DNA of 54,221 bases. Source: Flavobacteriaceae bacterium. GTDB lineage: Bacteria > Bacteroidota > Bacteroidia > Flavobacteriales > Flavobacteriaceae. Numbering within the stretch: the stretch's first letter is position 1; the number at the start of each line of letters is the position of its first letter. Positions 19,020-28,386 of this stretch are shown piece after piece. The notes beneath the pieces were generated by a model, which was not told the origin of the DNA, made no database searches, and saw nothing but the letters and a program-made list of their open reading frames with translations. Made by a program: the position numbers and the translations under genes. The stretch spans positions 1-54,221 of the forward strand of contig JAHEHF010000011.1 of NCBI GenBank assembly GCA_024644745.1, given 5' to 3'.

Positions 19020-19805
19020 ATGAACCAACCATTAGCATATATACATCCCGGCGCGAAGATTGCCACAAATGTTGTGATAGAGCCTTTTACAACCATTCAT
19101 AATAATGTGACCATTGGCTCGGGAACCTGGATTGGTTCCAATGTCACAATTATGGAGGGGGCAAGAATAGGCAAGAATTGCCGAATATTTCCGGGAGCCG
19201 TAATATCAGCAATTCCACAGGATCTTAAATATGAAGGAGAAGATTCATTGGTTGTGATAGGAGATAATGTAACCATACGCGAATGTGCAACGATCAACCG
19301 TGGCACCAAAGCTTATGGCAAAACTGAAATTGGAGATGACTGTTTGATCATGGCCACGGCTCACGTTGCTCATGATTGTGTGATCGCAAACAATGTGATC
19401 GTTGTCAATGGTGTCACCCTTGCAGGTCATGTTCAAATCGGAGAGTATGCGATTATTGGAGGATTGGCAGGAATCCATCAGTTTATTCATATTGGTAAGC
19501 ATTCCATGATTTCGGGAGGATCTCTTGTTAGAAAGGATGTACCTCCTTTTGTGAAGGCTGCCAAGGAACCTTTGTCATACGTCGGAATCAACTCAATAGG
19601 ATTGAGACGTCGCGGATTCAGTTCCGAAAAGATCAATGAAATTCAGCAGATTTACAGGATCTTGTTCCAGCAGAACAATAATACAACACAGGCTGCCAGA
19701 ATATTAGAGGCAGAATTGAACGCAAGTCCGGAAAGAGACGAAGTACTAACTTTTATTAATAATTCCCAAAGGGGAATCATGAAAGGGTACACCAGTAATT
19801 ATTAA
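19020..19805 (+). CDS. lpxA: Acyl-ACP--UDP-N-acetylglucosamine O-acyltransferase
   Basis: First enzyme of lipid A synthesis, adding the 3-hydroxyacyl chain to UDP-GlcNAc. The 261 residues begin with YIHPGAKIATNVVIEPF, run through hexapeptide repeats, and show the catalytic His in ATAHVAHDCVIANN near residue 118. The C-terminal helical domain starts at SIGLRRRGFS. Length is normal. It is followed by efp after 12 bases, so it is in the same operon. Confidence 0.97.
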   Translation: MNQPLAYIHPGAKIATNVVIEPFTTIHNNVTIGSGTWIGSNVTIMEGARIGKNCRIFPGAVISAIPQDLKYEGEDSLVVIGDNVTIRECATINRGTKAYGKTEIGDDCLIMATAHVAHDCVIANNVIVVNGVTLAGHVQIGEYAIIGGLAGIHQFIHIGKHSMISGGSLVRKDVPPFVKAAKEPLSYVGINSIGLRRRGFSSEKINEIQQIYRILFQQNNNTTQAARILEAELNASPERDEVLTFINNSQRGIMKGYTSNY

Positions 19806-19817
19806 CAAAACTAAAAA

Positions 19818-20384
19818 ATGGCAAGTACATCAGATATTAGGAAAGGGTTATGTATCGTATACAATAACGATACTTATAAAATAATAGAATTTCTTCACGT
19901 AAAACCGGGTAAAGGACCTGCTTTTGTAAGGACAAAATTAAAAAGTCTGACTACGGGAAAGGTATTGGACAATACATTTTCTGCCGGTCACAAAATAGAG
20001 GAAGTACGTGTGGAAACGCGAAAGTACCAGTATCTTTACCCTGAAGGTGAAACCTATCACTTCATGAATACCGATGATTACAATCAAATCACGCTGCAAA
20101 AAGAAGCCCTGGATGCACCAGATCTTTTAAAAGAAGGGGAGGTGGTTACGATCATCATCAGAACTTTGGATGAGATGCCGCTGTCTGTTGAAATGCCGTC
20201 GCATGTATTTTTGGAAGTTGCACAGACCGAACCAGGTGTCAAAGGGAATACCGCAACAAATGCCACCAAACCTGCTATCATGGAAACTGGAGCCAAGGTG
20301 AATGTTCCATTGTTCATTAATGAGGGAGACAAAATAAAGATTGACACCGAAAAGAGCTCTTATGTTGAAAGAGTGAAAGAATAG
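19818..20384 (+). CDS. efp: Elongation factor P
   Basis: Ribosome-binding factor that relieves stalling at polyproline stretches. The 188 residues show the three-domain EF-P pattern. Domain I has the tip loop KPGKGPAFVR with the Lys that is modified in some lineages (near residue 33). Domain III contains VKGNTATNATKPAIMETGAKVNVPLF. No modification enzyme (EpmA, EarP) is in the window. It is embedded in the lpx operon between lpxA and the second lpxD. Confidence 0.97.
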   Translation: MASTSDIRKGLCIVYNNDTYKIIEFLHVKPGKGPAFVRTKLKSLTTGKVLDNTFSAGHKIEEVRVETRKYQYLYPEGETYHFMNTDDYNQITLQKEALDAPDLLKEGEVVTIIIRTLDEMPLSVEMPSHVFLEVAQTEPGVKGNTATNATKPAIMETGAKVNVPLFINEGDKIKIDTEKSSYVERVKE

Positions 20385-20389
20385 TCCCG

Positions 20390-21322
20390 ATGAACTTTTC
20401 ACGAACTTATACTTTAAAAGAAATATCACAAATAATTGATTCAGAGTTTGTTGGTGATAAAAATTTTCCTGTAAAAGGAATGAATGAAATTCATGTGGTA
20501 AGGGCAGGTGACATTGTATTTGTTGACCATCCCAAGTATTACGACAAAGCCCTGCAGTCTGAAGCCACGGTCATTCTGATCAATAAAAAGGTGAGCTGTC
20601 CGGAGGGAAAGGCTTTACTGATCTCAGAAGATCCCTTCAGAGATTTTAACCGCTTGTCACAACATTTTAAGCCATTTGCACGAGCAGATCGAAGCATTGC
20701 AAAAACAGCAAAAATTGGTAAGAATACAGTAATCCAGCCCAATGTTTTTATAGGAAATCACGTAAGCATCGGAGAGAATTGCCTGATACATTCAAATGTC
20801 AGTATTTATGATCATTGTGTCATTGGGGATCATGTCGTTATCCATGCAGGAACGGTTTTAGGATCGGATGGCTTCTATTTTCAAAAGCGGGCCGAAGGGT
20901 TTGTCAAATTGAAATCCGTAGGCCGCGTGGTGATCGAAGATGATGTTGAAATTGGGGCAGCATGTACCATAGATAAAGGAGTTACCGGTGACACTACCAT
21001 AGGATGCGGTACCAAAATTGACAACCAGGTTCAGATCGCACACGACACAGTGATCGGCAAAAATTGCCTCATTGCTTCGCAGGTAGGAATTGCCGGTTGT
21101 ACTGTTATTGAGGATGACGTGACTTTATGGGGTCAGGTAGGCATAAAAAGTGACGTGACGATCGGAAAAGGGGCAGTGGTTTATGCCCAATCTGGGATCA
21201 ATGGTGATCTTGCCCCCGGAAAAACTTATTTTGGTTCTCCTGCTGCTGAGGCCCGTGATAAATTCAGAGAATTGGCCTTATTGAGATCACTTCCCAAATT
21301 ACTTGAAAAAATCAAAAAATAA
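20390..21322 (+). CDS. LpxD-like N-acyltransferase (second paralogue)
   Basis: 310-residue paralogue of LpxD, starting TYTLKEISQIIDSEFVGD. It keeps the N-terminal uridine-domain motif AGDIVFVDHPKYYDKAL and the hexapeptide beta helix with GSDGFYF, and the His position in DNQVQIAHDTVIG. It lacks some of the C-terminal extension of LpxD1. It begins 5 bases after efp. Whether it acylates lipid A precursors with a different chain or another nucleotide sugar is not known. Confidence 0.88.
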   Translation: MNFSRTYTLKEISQIIDSEFVGDKNFPVKGMNEIHVVRAGDIVFVDHPKYYDKALQSEATVILINKKVSCPEGKALLISEDPFRDFNRLSQHFKPFARADRSIAKTAKIGKNTVIQPNVFIGNHVSIGENCLIHSNVSIYDHCVIGDHVVIHAGTVLGSDGFYFQKRAEGFVKLKSVGRVVIEDDVEIGAACTIDKGVTGDTTIGCGTKIDNQVQIAHDTVIGKNCLIASQVGIAGCTVIEDDVTLWGQVGIKSDVTIGKGAVVYAQSGINGDLAPGKTYFGSPAAEARDKFRELALLRSLPKLLEKIKK

Positions 21323-21346
21323 AATGGTTTAATCATTGTATTCTTC

Positions 21347-21354
21347 TACTTTTG
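21347..21354 (+). promoter_or_regulatory. Candidate -7 element for sucD
   Basis: TACTTTTG matches TAnnTTTG in the 87-base spacer before sucD, 55 bases before the ATG. It would allow sucD expression independent of the lpx genes. Confidence 0.4.
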
Positions 21355-21409
21355 TAGGATGCAATTGAGGCTTTATAAATCATAAAATTAATATTTAAAA
21401 GATATACCA

Positions 21410-22282
21410 ATGAGTGTTTTAGTTGATAAAAATTCAAGAATCATTGTTCAGGGGTTCACCGGTAGCGAAGGAACATTTCACGCCGGTCAAATGATCGAGT
21501 ATGGAACAAATGTGGTTGGTGGTGTGACTCCCGGAAAAGGAGGTCAGTTACATTTAGACAAACCTGTTTTTAATACGGTTGCAGATGCCGTAAAGGAGGC
21601 TGATGCCAATACATCCATCATTTTTGTGCCTCCAGCTTTTGCTGCAGATGCCATCATGGAGGCAGCTGAGGCGGGTATCAAGGTGATCATCTGTATTACC
21701 GAAGGAATACCGACTTCTGATATGGTCAAGGTGAAGTCTTATATTGATCAGAGAGATTGCACGCTTGTCGGTCCAAACTGTCCAGGGGTCATCACGCCTG
21801 AAGAAGCAAAAGTTGGTATCATGCCAGGTTTTGTTTTCAAAAAGGGCAATGTGGGCATTGTTTCCAAATCGGGTACCCTGACTTATGAAGCAGCTGACCA
21901 GGTGGTGAAAAGAGGTCTAGGGATCACAACGGCCATAGGGATTGGAGGAGATCCTATCATCGGAACAACGACCAAAGAAGCGGTTCAGCTTTTGATGAAT
22001 GACGATGACACAGAGGCCATTGTAATGATCGGTGAGATCGGAGGACAACTTGAAGCAGATGCTGCCCGATGGGTCAAGGCTGATGGCAACAGAAAGCCGG
22101 TGATTGGTTTTATTGCAGGACAAACAGCACCTGCAGGAAGAACAATGGGTCACGCTGGGGCCATTGTAGGCGGGAAAGATGATACAGCTCAGGCGAAGAT
22201 GGCCATTCTTGCCGAAAATGGCATTCATGTTGTGGAATCACCTGCAGAAATAGGTCAAAAAGTTTTAGAGGTGTTAAGTTAA
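21410..22282 (+). CDS. sucD: Succinate--CoA ligase, alpha subunit
   Basis: TCA-cycle enzyme subunit that binds CoA and carries the phosphohistidine. The 290 residues contain the CoA-binding Rossmann start [26 protein letters not shown], and the active-site His (near residue 248) in [13 protein letters not shown]. The beta subunit gene sucC is not adjacent, which is common in Bacteroidetes. It ends just before a terminator shared with the convergent S9 peptidase gene. Confidence 0.96.
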   Translation: MSVLVDKNSRIIVQGFTGSEGTFHAGQMIEYGTNVVGGVTPGKGGQLHLDKPVFNTVADAVKEADANTSIIFVPPAFAADAIMEAAEAGIKVIICITEGIPTSDMVKVKSYIDQRDCTLVGPNCPGVITPEEAKVGIMPGFVFKKGNVGIVSKSGTLTYEAADQVVKRGLGITTAIGIGGDPIIGTTTKEAVQLLMNDDDTEAIVMIGEIGGQLEADAARWVKADGNRKPVIGFIAGQTAPAGRTMGHAGAIVGGKDDTAQAKMAILAENGIHVVESPAEIGQKVLEVLS

Positions 22283-22300
22283 TTCAAACCTGATATATAA

Positions 22301-22330
22301 AAAAACCTGTCAATTATTGACAGGTTTTTT
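22301..22330. terminator. Bidirectional terminator between sucD and the S9 peptidase gene
   Basis: AAAAACCTGTCA pairs with TGACAGGTTTTT around a 5-base loop, flanked by A and T runs on both sides, so it can end transcripts from both convergent genes. Confidence 0.85.
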
Positions 22331-22346
22331 TGTTTTTGGGTCATGA

Positions 22347-24275
22347 TCAAGTTTTAATCTCCTTTTGTTTTTCCTTCATATTTTCATCAAGGAACTCTGT
22401 CATGGCATTATAAAAGTCGAACCGGTTCTCTTCATTGTAAAACCCGTGTCCTTCATCTTCCTTAAGCATATACTGCACCGTGACACCATTTTTCTTCAAA
22501 GCCTCTACCATTTGATCTGATTCGGCCTGTACGACTCTCGGATCATTGGCGCCCTGGGCAATAAACAAGGCCGCCTTGATTTTATCTACATGATAAACCG
22601 GACTGTTGGCCTTCATCATGACACTGTCTATGGTATTGGGGTCTCCCACCATTTCGTATATCATTTCTCTATATGGTTCCCAATAGGGAGGAATAGCATT
22701 CATCCAGGTGAAGATATTAGATACGCCTACATAGTCAACAGCTGCGGCGTAAAGCTCAGGAGTATTGGTAATGCCTGCGAGGGTTGCATAACCACCGTAG
22801 CTTCCTCCATAAATGGCAATTCTTTCGGGGTCGGCAATTCCCTGATCGATCAACCATTTGGTGCCGTCCGTGATGTCATTTTGCATTTCCTGGCCCCATT
22901 TTTTGAATGAAGATTCCCAGAATTCCTTTCCATAACCGGTGGAACCCCTGAAGTTCATTTGTAAAACGGCATAGCCTCTGTTGGCCAAGAGTTGAACCTC
23001 CGGGTTAAAACCCCAGTTATCCCTGGCCCATGGACCCCCGTGGGGATTGATCACAACAGGAAGGTTTTTGGCTTCTTTTCCTTTTGGCAGGGTCAGGTAG
23101 CCATGTATGGTCAGACCGTCCCTTGAGGTATACTTTATTGGTTTCATATCTGCCAGATGTTCCTCATTCAACCAGGGGCTAAGATCTGCCAGATGTTTTA
23201 CTTCCTTAGTTTTGTGGTCATAGGTATAGTAGGTACCCCTGGTTTTATCATTTCCGGCATAAATGAGAAAAACATCTTCTTCTTTATTGGAAGATGCGAT
23301 ATAATATTCATTGTTTTTTCCAATTTTATCAGTAAATGTATTATAGAGTTCTTCATATTCAGGGTCCAGAAATTTGCGTTGCATTTTGGTCGTGGTATAG
23401 GTGATGGCCGTAGGAACTTTCCTTTTGTTTGAATAAGAAATTCCTCCTGCATCCACCTCGTCATGAACAAAAATAACTTCCACCTCTTTATTTTCCATAA
23501 GGTCATATTTTACCACTGCGGCTTTATCTCTGCCTAAACTCGAAACGGCATAAATAACATGACCGTTATCAAAATCAAAAAACTGTGGATTAAGGGTCTC
23601 TCTGAAATTTGTTGTAATGACCTCTTTAAATGCATCATTTTCGGTTGGTCTGTAAAGGATGGTTTGGTCTACGCCATTGGTGACCATGGCCATTCTGATA
23701 CTTCCGTCATGGTCTGTAACCCATCCGGTAATATTGCCAGGATTTTCATATAGCATTTTCATTTTTCCTGTTTCAATGTCGATCAGGTAGGGATCAAAAA
23801 TCTGGGGAATTCTTTTGTTCAATCCGATGATCATTTCTGTTGGCTTGTTCTCGAGATCATCAATGATTTGAGCGCGAACTCCTTCAAAGGGGGTGAGGTC
23901 CTTTTCATTTTCACCATTTTTATCTACTGCGAACAAATGAAAATTCTCGTTGCCGCCTTTGTCTTTTAAATAGACCAGGCGATCGTTACTGGCCCAGAAA
24001 TAACCATTGATGCCCCTGTCTTCTGAGTGTGTTACTCTGACCACTGAATCAGAATCGATTTTCTGAACGTGAATGTTCATCCTGTTTTTGTAAGGAGCCC
24101 TGTAGGCAATATAGGTGCCGTCAGGGGAGATTCTAAAGGACGATTTTTCAGAATTCTTAAAGAGATCTTCTACTGAAATCTGCGGAGGAGGCTCAGACAA
24201 GACGACAGCTTCCTTTTTTGAATTGCTGCATGCGACACCCAGCAGCAGCATGAGAAGTAAAATAATTTGTTTCAT
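22347..24275 (-). CDS. S9 family (prolyl oligopeptidase/acylaminoacyl peptidase-like) lipoprotein peptidase
   Basis: Probable envelope serine peptidase acting on oligopeptides. The signal MKQIILLLMLLLGVAC ends in a lipobox Cys at residue 16. Residues ~30-370 form a beta-propeller-like region. The C-terminal alpha/beta hydrolase has the nucleophile in YGGSYGGYATLAG (Ser near residue 492), the oxyanion-side NPHGGPWARD, the Asp in AQGANDPRV and the His in EDEGHGFYNEENR. Length 642 fits the family. It is divergent from the M16 peptidase gene, 170 bases apart. Confidence 0.92.
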   Translation of the reverse strand: MKQIILLLMLLLGVACSNSKKEAVVLSEPPPQISVEDLFKNSEKSSFRISPDGTYIAYRAPYKNRMNIHVQKIDSDSVVRVTHSEDRGINGYFWASNDRLVYLKDKGGNENFHLFAVDKNGENEKDLTPFEGVRAQIIDDLENKPTEMIIGLNKRIPQIFDPYLIDIETGKMKMLYENPGNITGWVTDHDGSIRMAMVTNGVDQTILYRPTENDAFKEVITTNFRETLNPQFFDFDNGHVIYAVSSLGRDKAAVVKYDLMENKEVEVIFVHDEVDAGGISYSNKRKVPTAITYTTTKMQRKFLDPEYEELYNTFTDKIGKNNEYYIASSNKEEDVFLIYAGNDKTRGTYYTYDHKTKEVKHLADLSPWLNEEHLADMKPIKYTSRDGLTIHGYLTLPKGKEAKNLPVVINPHGGPWARDNWGFNPEVQLLANRGYAVLQMNFRGSTGYGKEFWESSFKKWGQEMQNDITDGTKWLIDQGIADPERIAIYGGSYGGYATLAGITNTPELYAAAVDYVGVSNIFTWMNAIPPYWEPYREMIYEMVGDPNTIDSVMMKANSPVYHVDKIKAALFIAQGANDPRVVQAESDQMVEALKKNGVTVQYMLKEDEGHGFYNEENRFDFYNAMTEFLDENMKEKQKEIKT

Positions 24276-24445
24276 TTTGTTTGGATTGAGGTTAATATTT
24301 AAAGTAAAAATTTGCGACCTTTAAGATACAATAATTAAATTTATTCATGTTAAACTTATCTTAATTATAGGCCTTGATTTTACGATAACGGAGTTCTTTA
24401 ATACATTTAAGTTTTCGATTCTTGATCCACTAAAAAAATATAGTT

Positions 24446-27409
24446 ATGAAAAAATATCAATTGTTATTGTTTATCATATCACTGTTCTTTCTGAGCAACT
24501 GTAAAGATGATGCTCAATCAAATATTTATGAAACGGATAATCATAAGGATGTTAACGGTTTCACTTACGAGACGGTAAGCAATGACCCCACAGGATTAAG
24601 GCTTTATACCTTAGACAACGGTTTAAAGGTTTATCTGAGCCAAAATCAGGATGAACCCAAGATCCAAACCTATATTGCGGTAAGGGCCGGTTCCAATTAT
24701 GATCCGAAAGACCGCACCGGGCTCGCACATTATCTTGAGCACATGTTGTTCAAGGGAACCGATAAAATAGGAACTTCAGACTGGGCACTGGAATCGATGT
24801 ATATCGACAGCATAGCTCAATTTTATGAAAAGCAAAAAGAAGCAACAGATCCGGCAAAAAAGAATTTGATTTATCGTGAAATCGACAGATTGTCGTTTGA
24901 GGCATCGAATTATGCCATTGCCAATGAAATTGATAAAATGATGAGCTCCATAGGCGCTCAGGGTACCAACGCGCATACCTGGTATGAAGAAACGGTTTAT
25001 CACAACAAAATACCGGCAAACGAATTGAATAAATTTCTTTTACTGGAAAAAGAACGCTTCAGCAAATTGGTGCTAAGATTGTTCCATACCGAACTGGAAG
25101 CTGTATATGAAGAATTCAACCGCAGTCAGGATAATGACGGAAGAAAAACTTATTTTGCCATGATGGATGCCTTATTTCCCACACATCCTTATGGTCAGCA
25201 AACCACCATTGGTACTTCCGAACACCTGAAGAATCCTTCCATGCTATCGATTCATGAGTATTTTGAAACTTATTACGTTCCGAATAATATGGCGCTTGTT
25301 CTGGTTGGGGACCTGGAATTTGACAAAACCATCAAAATGGTCGACGCTACCCTCGGGCAGTTCAAGAGGAAAGAACTGATTCATCCGGAATTACCGAAAG
25401 AAAAACCCATGTCGCAAATTGTGAAAAAGGAGGTTTTTGGGCCAAGTGCGGAGAACATTTCCATCGCTTACAGGTGCGAAGGAAAAGGTTCGGAAGAAGA
25501 AAAGTTTATCACATTAATTGATATGATCCTGTCTAATTCCAGTGCAGGTCTTTTTGACCTGAATTTGAATCAGAAACAGCTGTTACAGAATGCTTCCTCG
25601 TCTCCTTCCTTCAATATTGATTACGGTGTACTGAGGTTCACTGGATATCCAAAATCAGGCCAGTCATTGGATGAGGTCAAAAATCTGATGCTTGAACAGG
25701 TAGAACTGATAAAGAACGGTGATTTTGATGACTGGATGCTTGAAGCCATTGTCAATGATCTCAAACTGACCAAAACAAAGCAATATGAAAGTGCCACCTC
25801 AGTTGCGGGATTTTATTACGGATCGTTTATTCAAAGACAAGACTGGAAAGATCGCTTGGCTTTTTTGAAGGAACTCAAAAAAATCAGTAAAGAAGAACTT
25901 GTGGCTTTTGCCAATGAATTTTTTAAAGAAAATTACGCTGTCGTTTATAAGCGTCAGGGAAAGGATGAGAACATTGTAAAGGTCGATAATCCAAAAATAA
26001 CCCCGATCAGGATCGATAATGAGTCCAGATCTCAATTTCTGGTAGATTTTAACCAAATGGATTCTGAATCTTTAACGCCTGTTTTTATCGATTATCAACG
26101 GTTGATACTGAAGAAAAAATTGAAAAGCGGGATCGAAATGTCTTATATCAAAAATACGAATAATGATCTTTTTGGGATGAACGTCATATTTGATATGGGA
26201 AAAGACAATGACAAGAAATTACCCCTTGCCGTTGGTTACCTGGAATATTTAGGGACAGAAAAATACACCGCTGAAGACCTCCGGAAGGAATTTTATAAAC
26301 TTGGGATCGACTACGCTGTCAATACCGGTTATGACCGTTCTTATATATCCATCTCCGGTTTGCAGGAAAATTTAGACAGAGGGCTCGAACTTTTAGAGCA
26401 CTTACTGGCCAATGCCGCAGTGGATCAGGAAGCCTATGACAATTACGTTTCGAGGATTTTAAAGTCCAGAGAAAATTCACGAGGGAGCAAAGACAATATC
26501 CTTTGGGGAGGATTGGCTAATTATGCGCTTTATGGAGAAAATTCACGTTTGCGTAATATTTTTGATGCTGATGAACTCAGATCCATGGACCCTGATGAAT
26601 TGGTAAAAATCATTAAGGATCTGAATAGTTTTAAGCACAGGATATTCTATTATGGGAAGAATGAAGAAGAAGCTGCCAAGGCACTGGATATGCACCATAT
26701 CATTGATAAAAACTTAAAGGATTATCCGCTTGCACAGGTGTTTGAAGAACAGGAAACCGGCGGTAAGGTGTATTATACGAATTTTGACATGGTTCAGGCT
26801 GAATTGATTTTCCTTGGGAAAGGGGAGCTTTTTGATCCTGATAAAATGGCGGTTTCAAGCGTATTTAATGCTTATTTTGGCGGCGATATGTCTTCCATCA
26901 TTTTTCAGGAATTAAGAGAATCCAAATCTTTGGCCTATGCTGCATTTGCCACATATCAACAGGCGAGCAAAACCGATAAGAGCGATATGGCTTATGCCTA
27001 TATCGGGACGCAGGCCAATAAGTTGACGGAAGCGGTTGAGTCAATGGACCAACTTTTAAAGGAAATGCCTGAAGTGGAACAAAAATTTCAACAGGCGAAA
27101 GTAGCAGCACTCAAGCAAATTGAGGCACAGCGAATCACAAAGTCAAATATATTCTGGAACTATGAGCGGCTCAAGAAAAGAGGAATTGATTATGACATCA
27201 GGGCCGAAATATATGATGAAATAAAACAGTTGACCATGCAGGACCTGGTCGATTTTTTTAATGAAAATATCAAAAGCCAGGAATATTCCTTGAGCGTCAT
27301 TGGTAATAAGGATATGATTGACTTCAATTCTCTGAAGGAATTTGGTCAGGTGCAGGAACTGGATATTGATTATTTGTTCAATTATAAAGATATACCTGTG
27401 ATGCAATAA
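24446..27409 (+). CDS. M16 family zinc metallopeptidase lipoprotein (two-module)
   Basis: Insulinase/pitrilysin-type peptidase of 987 residues with four M16 lobes expected. The signal ends in LSNC (Cys about residue 19), giving a lipoprotein. The inverted zinc motif HYLEH is at residues 95-99, and the third ligand region is EAVYEEFNRSQDNDG. The C-terminal module has no HxxEH, as usual for the inactive partner lobe. It probably degrades peptides in the periplasm or at the outer membrane. Neighbours on either side are another peptidase and fabG; no operon link is evident. Confidence 0.93.
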   Translation: MKKYQLLLFIISLFFLSNCKDDAQSNIYETDNHKDVNGFTYETVSNDPTGLRLYTLDNGLKVYLSQNQDEPKIQTYIAVRAGSNYDPKDRTGLAHYLEHMLFKGTDKIGTSDWALESMYIDSIAQFYEKQKEATDPAKKNLIYREIDRLSFEASNYAIANEIDKMMSSIGAQGTNAHTWYEETVYHNKIPANELNKFLLLEKERFSKLVLRLFHTELEAVYEEFNRSQDNDGRKTYFAMMDALFPTHPYGQQTTIGTSEHLKNPSMLSIHEYFETYYVPNNMALVLVGDLEFDKTIKMVDATLGQFKRKELIHPELPKEKPMSQIVKKEVFGPSAENISIAYRCEGKGSEEEKFITLIDMILSNSSAGLFDLNLNQKQLLQNASSSPSFNIDYGVLRFTGYPKSGQSLDEVKNLMLEQVELIKNGDFDDWMLEAIVNDLKLTKTKQYESATSVAGFYYGSFIQRQDWKDRLAFLKELKKISKEELVAFANEFFKENYAVVYKRQGKDENIVKVDNPKITPIRIDNESRSQFLVDFNQMDSESLTPVFIDYQRLILKKKLKSGIEMSYIKNTNNDLFGMNVIFDMGKDNDKKLPLAVGYLEYLGTEKYTAEDLRKEFYKLGIDYAVNTGYDRSYISISGLQENLDRGLELLEHLLANAAVDQEAYDNYVSRILKSRENSRGSKDNILWGGLANYALYGENSRLRNIFDADELRSMDPDELVKIIKDLNSFKHRIFYYGKNEEEAAKALDMHHIIDKNLKDYPLAQVFEEQETGGKVYYTNFDMVQAELIFLGKGELFDPDKMAVSSVFNAYFGGDMSSIIFQELRESKSLAYAAFATYQQASKTDKSDMAYAYIGTQANKLTEAVESMDQLLKEMPEVEQKFQQAKVAALKQIEAQRITKSNIFWNYERLKKRGIDYDIRAEIYDEIKQLTMQDLVDFFNENIKSQEYSLSVIGNKDMIDFNSLKEFGQVQELDIDYLFNYKDIPVMQ

Positions 27410-27493
27410 TAAATTTGCCTTGTTAAAAATTGGGGAGGCCCTTGATCCTGTTCCATCTTTTTATGATAATGGCATTCGACATTCAATTTTTAG

Positions 27494-27501
27494 TATCTTT
27501 G
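27494..27501 (+). promoter_or_regulatory. Candidate -7 element for fabG
   Basis: TATCTTTG matches TAnnTTTG and lies 25 bases before the fabG ATG. Confidence 0.45.
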
Positions 27502-27526
27502 AATTTTTCAAATCAAAAGCAAGAAC

Positions 27527-28273
27527 ATGAAATTATTAGAAAATAAAACGGCTCTGATAACAGGAGCATCAAGAGGGATCGGAAAGGGAATTGCAATAGC
27601 CTTTGCCAAGCAGGGAGCCAATGTGGCCTTTACTTTCAATGCCTCCGTGGAAGCCGCAAAGGAACTTGAGAAGGAACTTGAGTCTTATGGGATAAAGGCA
27701 AGAGGATATCAATCAAATGCAGCGAAATTTGATGCGGCTCAGGAGCTGGTTCAGGAAGTATTGAAAGATTTTGGATCCTTGGAAATATTGATCAACAATG
27801 CGGGTATTACCAGAGATAATTTATTGATGAGAATTTCAGAAGAGGATTTTGATAAGGTTATCGAAGTAAATCTTAAATCTGTATTTAACCTTACGAAAGC
27901 CGTAATAAGACCCATGATGAAACAAAGGCAGGGGTCAATTATTAATATGAGCTCGGTGGTAGGTGTTAAAGGAAATGCAGGCCAAACCAATTATGCCGCA
28001 TCGAAGGCAGGAATTTTAGGATTTACCAAATCTGTTGCTCTTGAACTTGGTTCTAGAAACATCCGATGTAATGCCATAGCGCCAGGGTTCATAGAAACGG
28101 AAATGACTGCAAAACTGGATCAAAATACCGTAGATGAATGGCGAAAGGCCATCCCTCTGAAGAGAGGAGGATCTCCGGAAGATGTTGCGAATGCCTGTAT
28201 TTTCCTGGCTTCTGATTTATCTTCCTATGTGACAGGTCAAACCTTAAATGTTGATGGAGGAATGCTGACCTGA
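27527..28273 (+). CDS. fabG: 3-oxoacyl-ACP reductase
   Basis: NADPH-dependent SDR that reduces 3-oxoacyl-ACP during fatty-acid elongation. The 248 residues have TGASRGIGKGIA for the cofactor, NNAG, the catalytic Ser in NMSSVVG, the YAASK Tyr-Lys pair, and the C-terminal VTGQTLNVDGGM typical of FabG. Length and motifs are canonical. It is a single-gene unit with its own promoter-like element and terminator. Confidence 0.93.
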   Translation: MKLLENKTALITGASRGIGKGIAIAFAKQGANVAFTFNASVEAAKELEKELESYGIKARGYQSNAAKFDAAQELVQEVLKDFGSLEILINNAGITRDNLLMRISEEDFDKVIEVNLKSVFNLTKAVIRPMMKQRQGSIINMSSVVGVKGNAGQTNYAASKAGILGFTKSVALELGSRNIRCNAIAPGFIETEMTAKLDQNTVDEWRKAIPLKRGGSPEDVANACIFLASDLSSYVTGQTLNVDGGMLT

Positions 28274-28300
28274 TCACCCAATCCCGAAGCATGTATAATC

Positions 28301-28335
28301 AAGCAAGCCTGTATTTTTTATGGGTTTGCTTTTTT
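28301..28335 (+). terminator. Rho-independent terminator after fabG
   Basis: AAGCAAGCC (28301-28309) pairs with GGTTTGCTT (28323-28331) with one G-T pair, followed by TTTT. Confidence 0.65.
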
Positions 28336-28386
28336 AGTATAATACCCGTACCAAATGGTAATGATTGAGTATTTTTGACAGTAACT

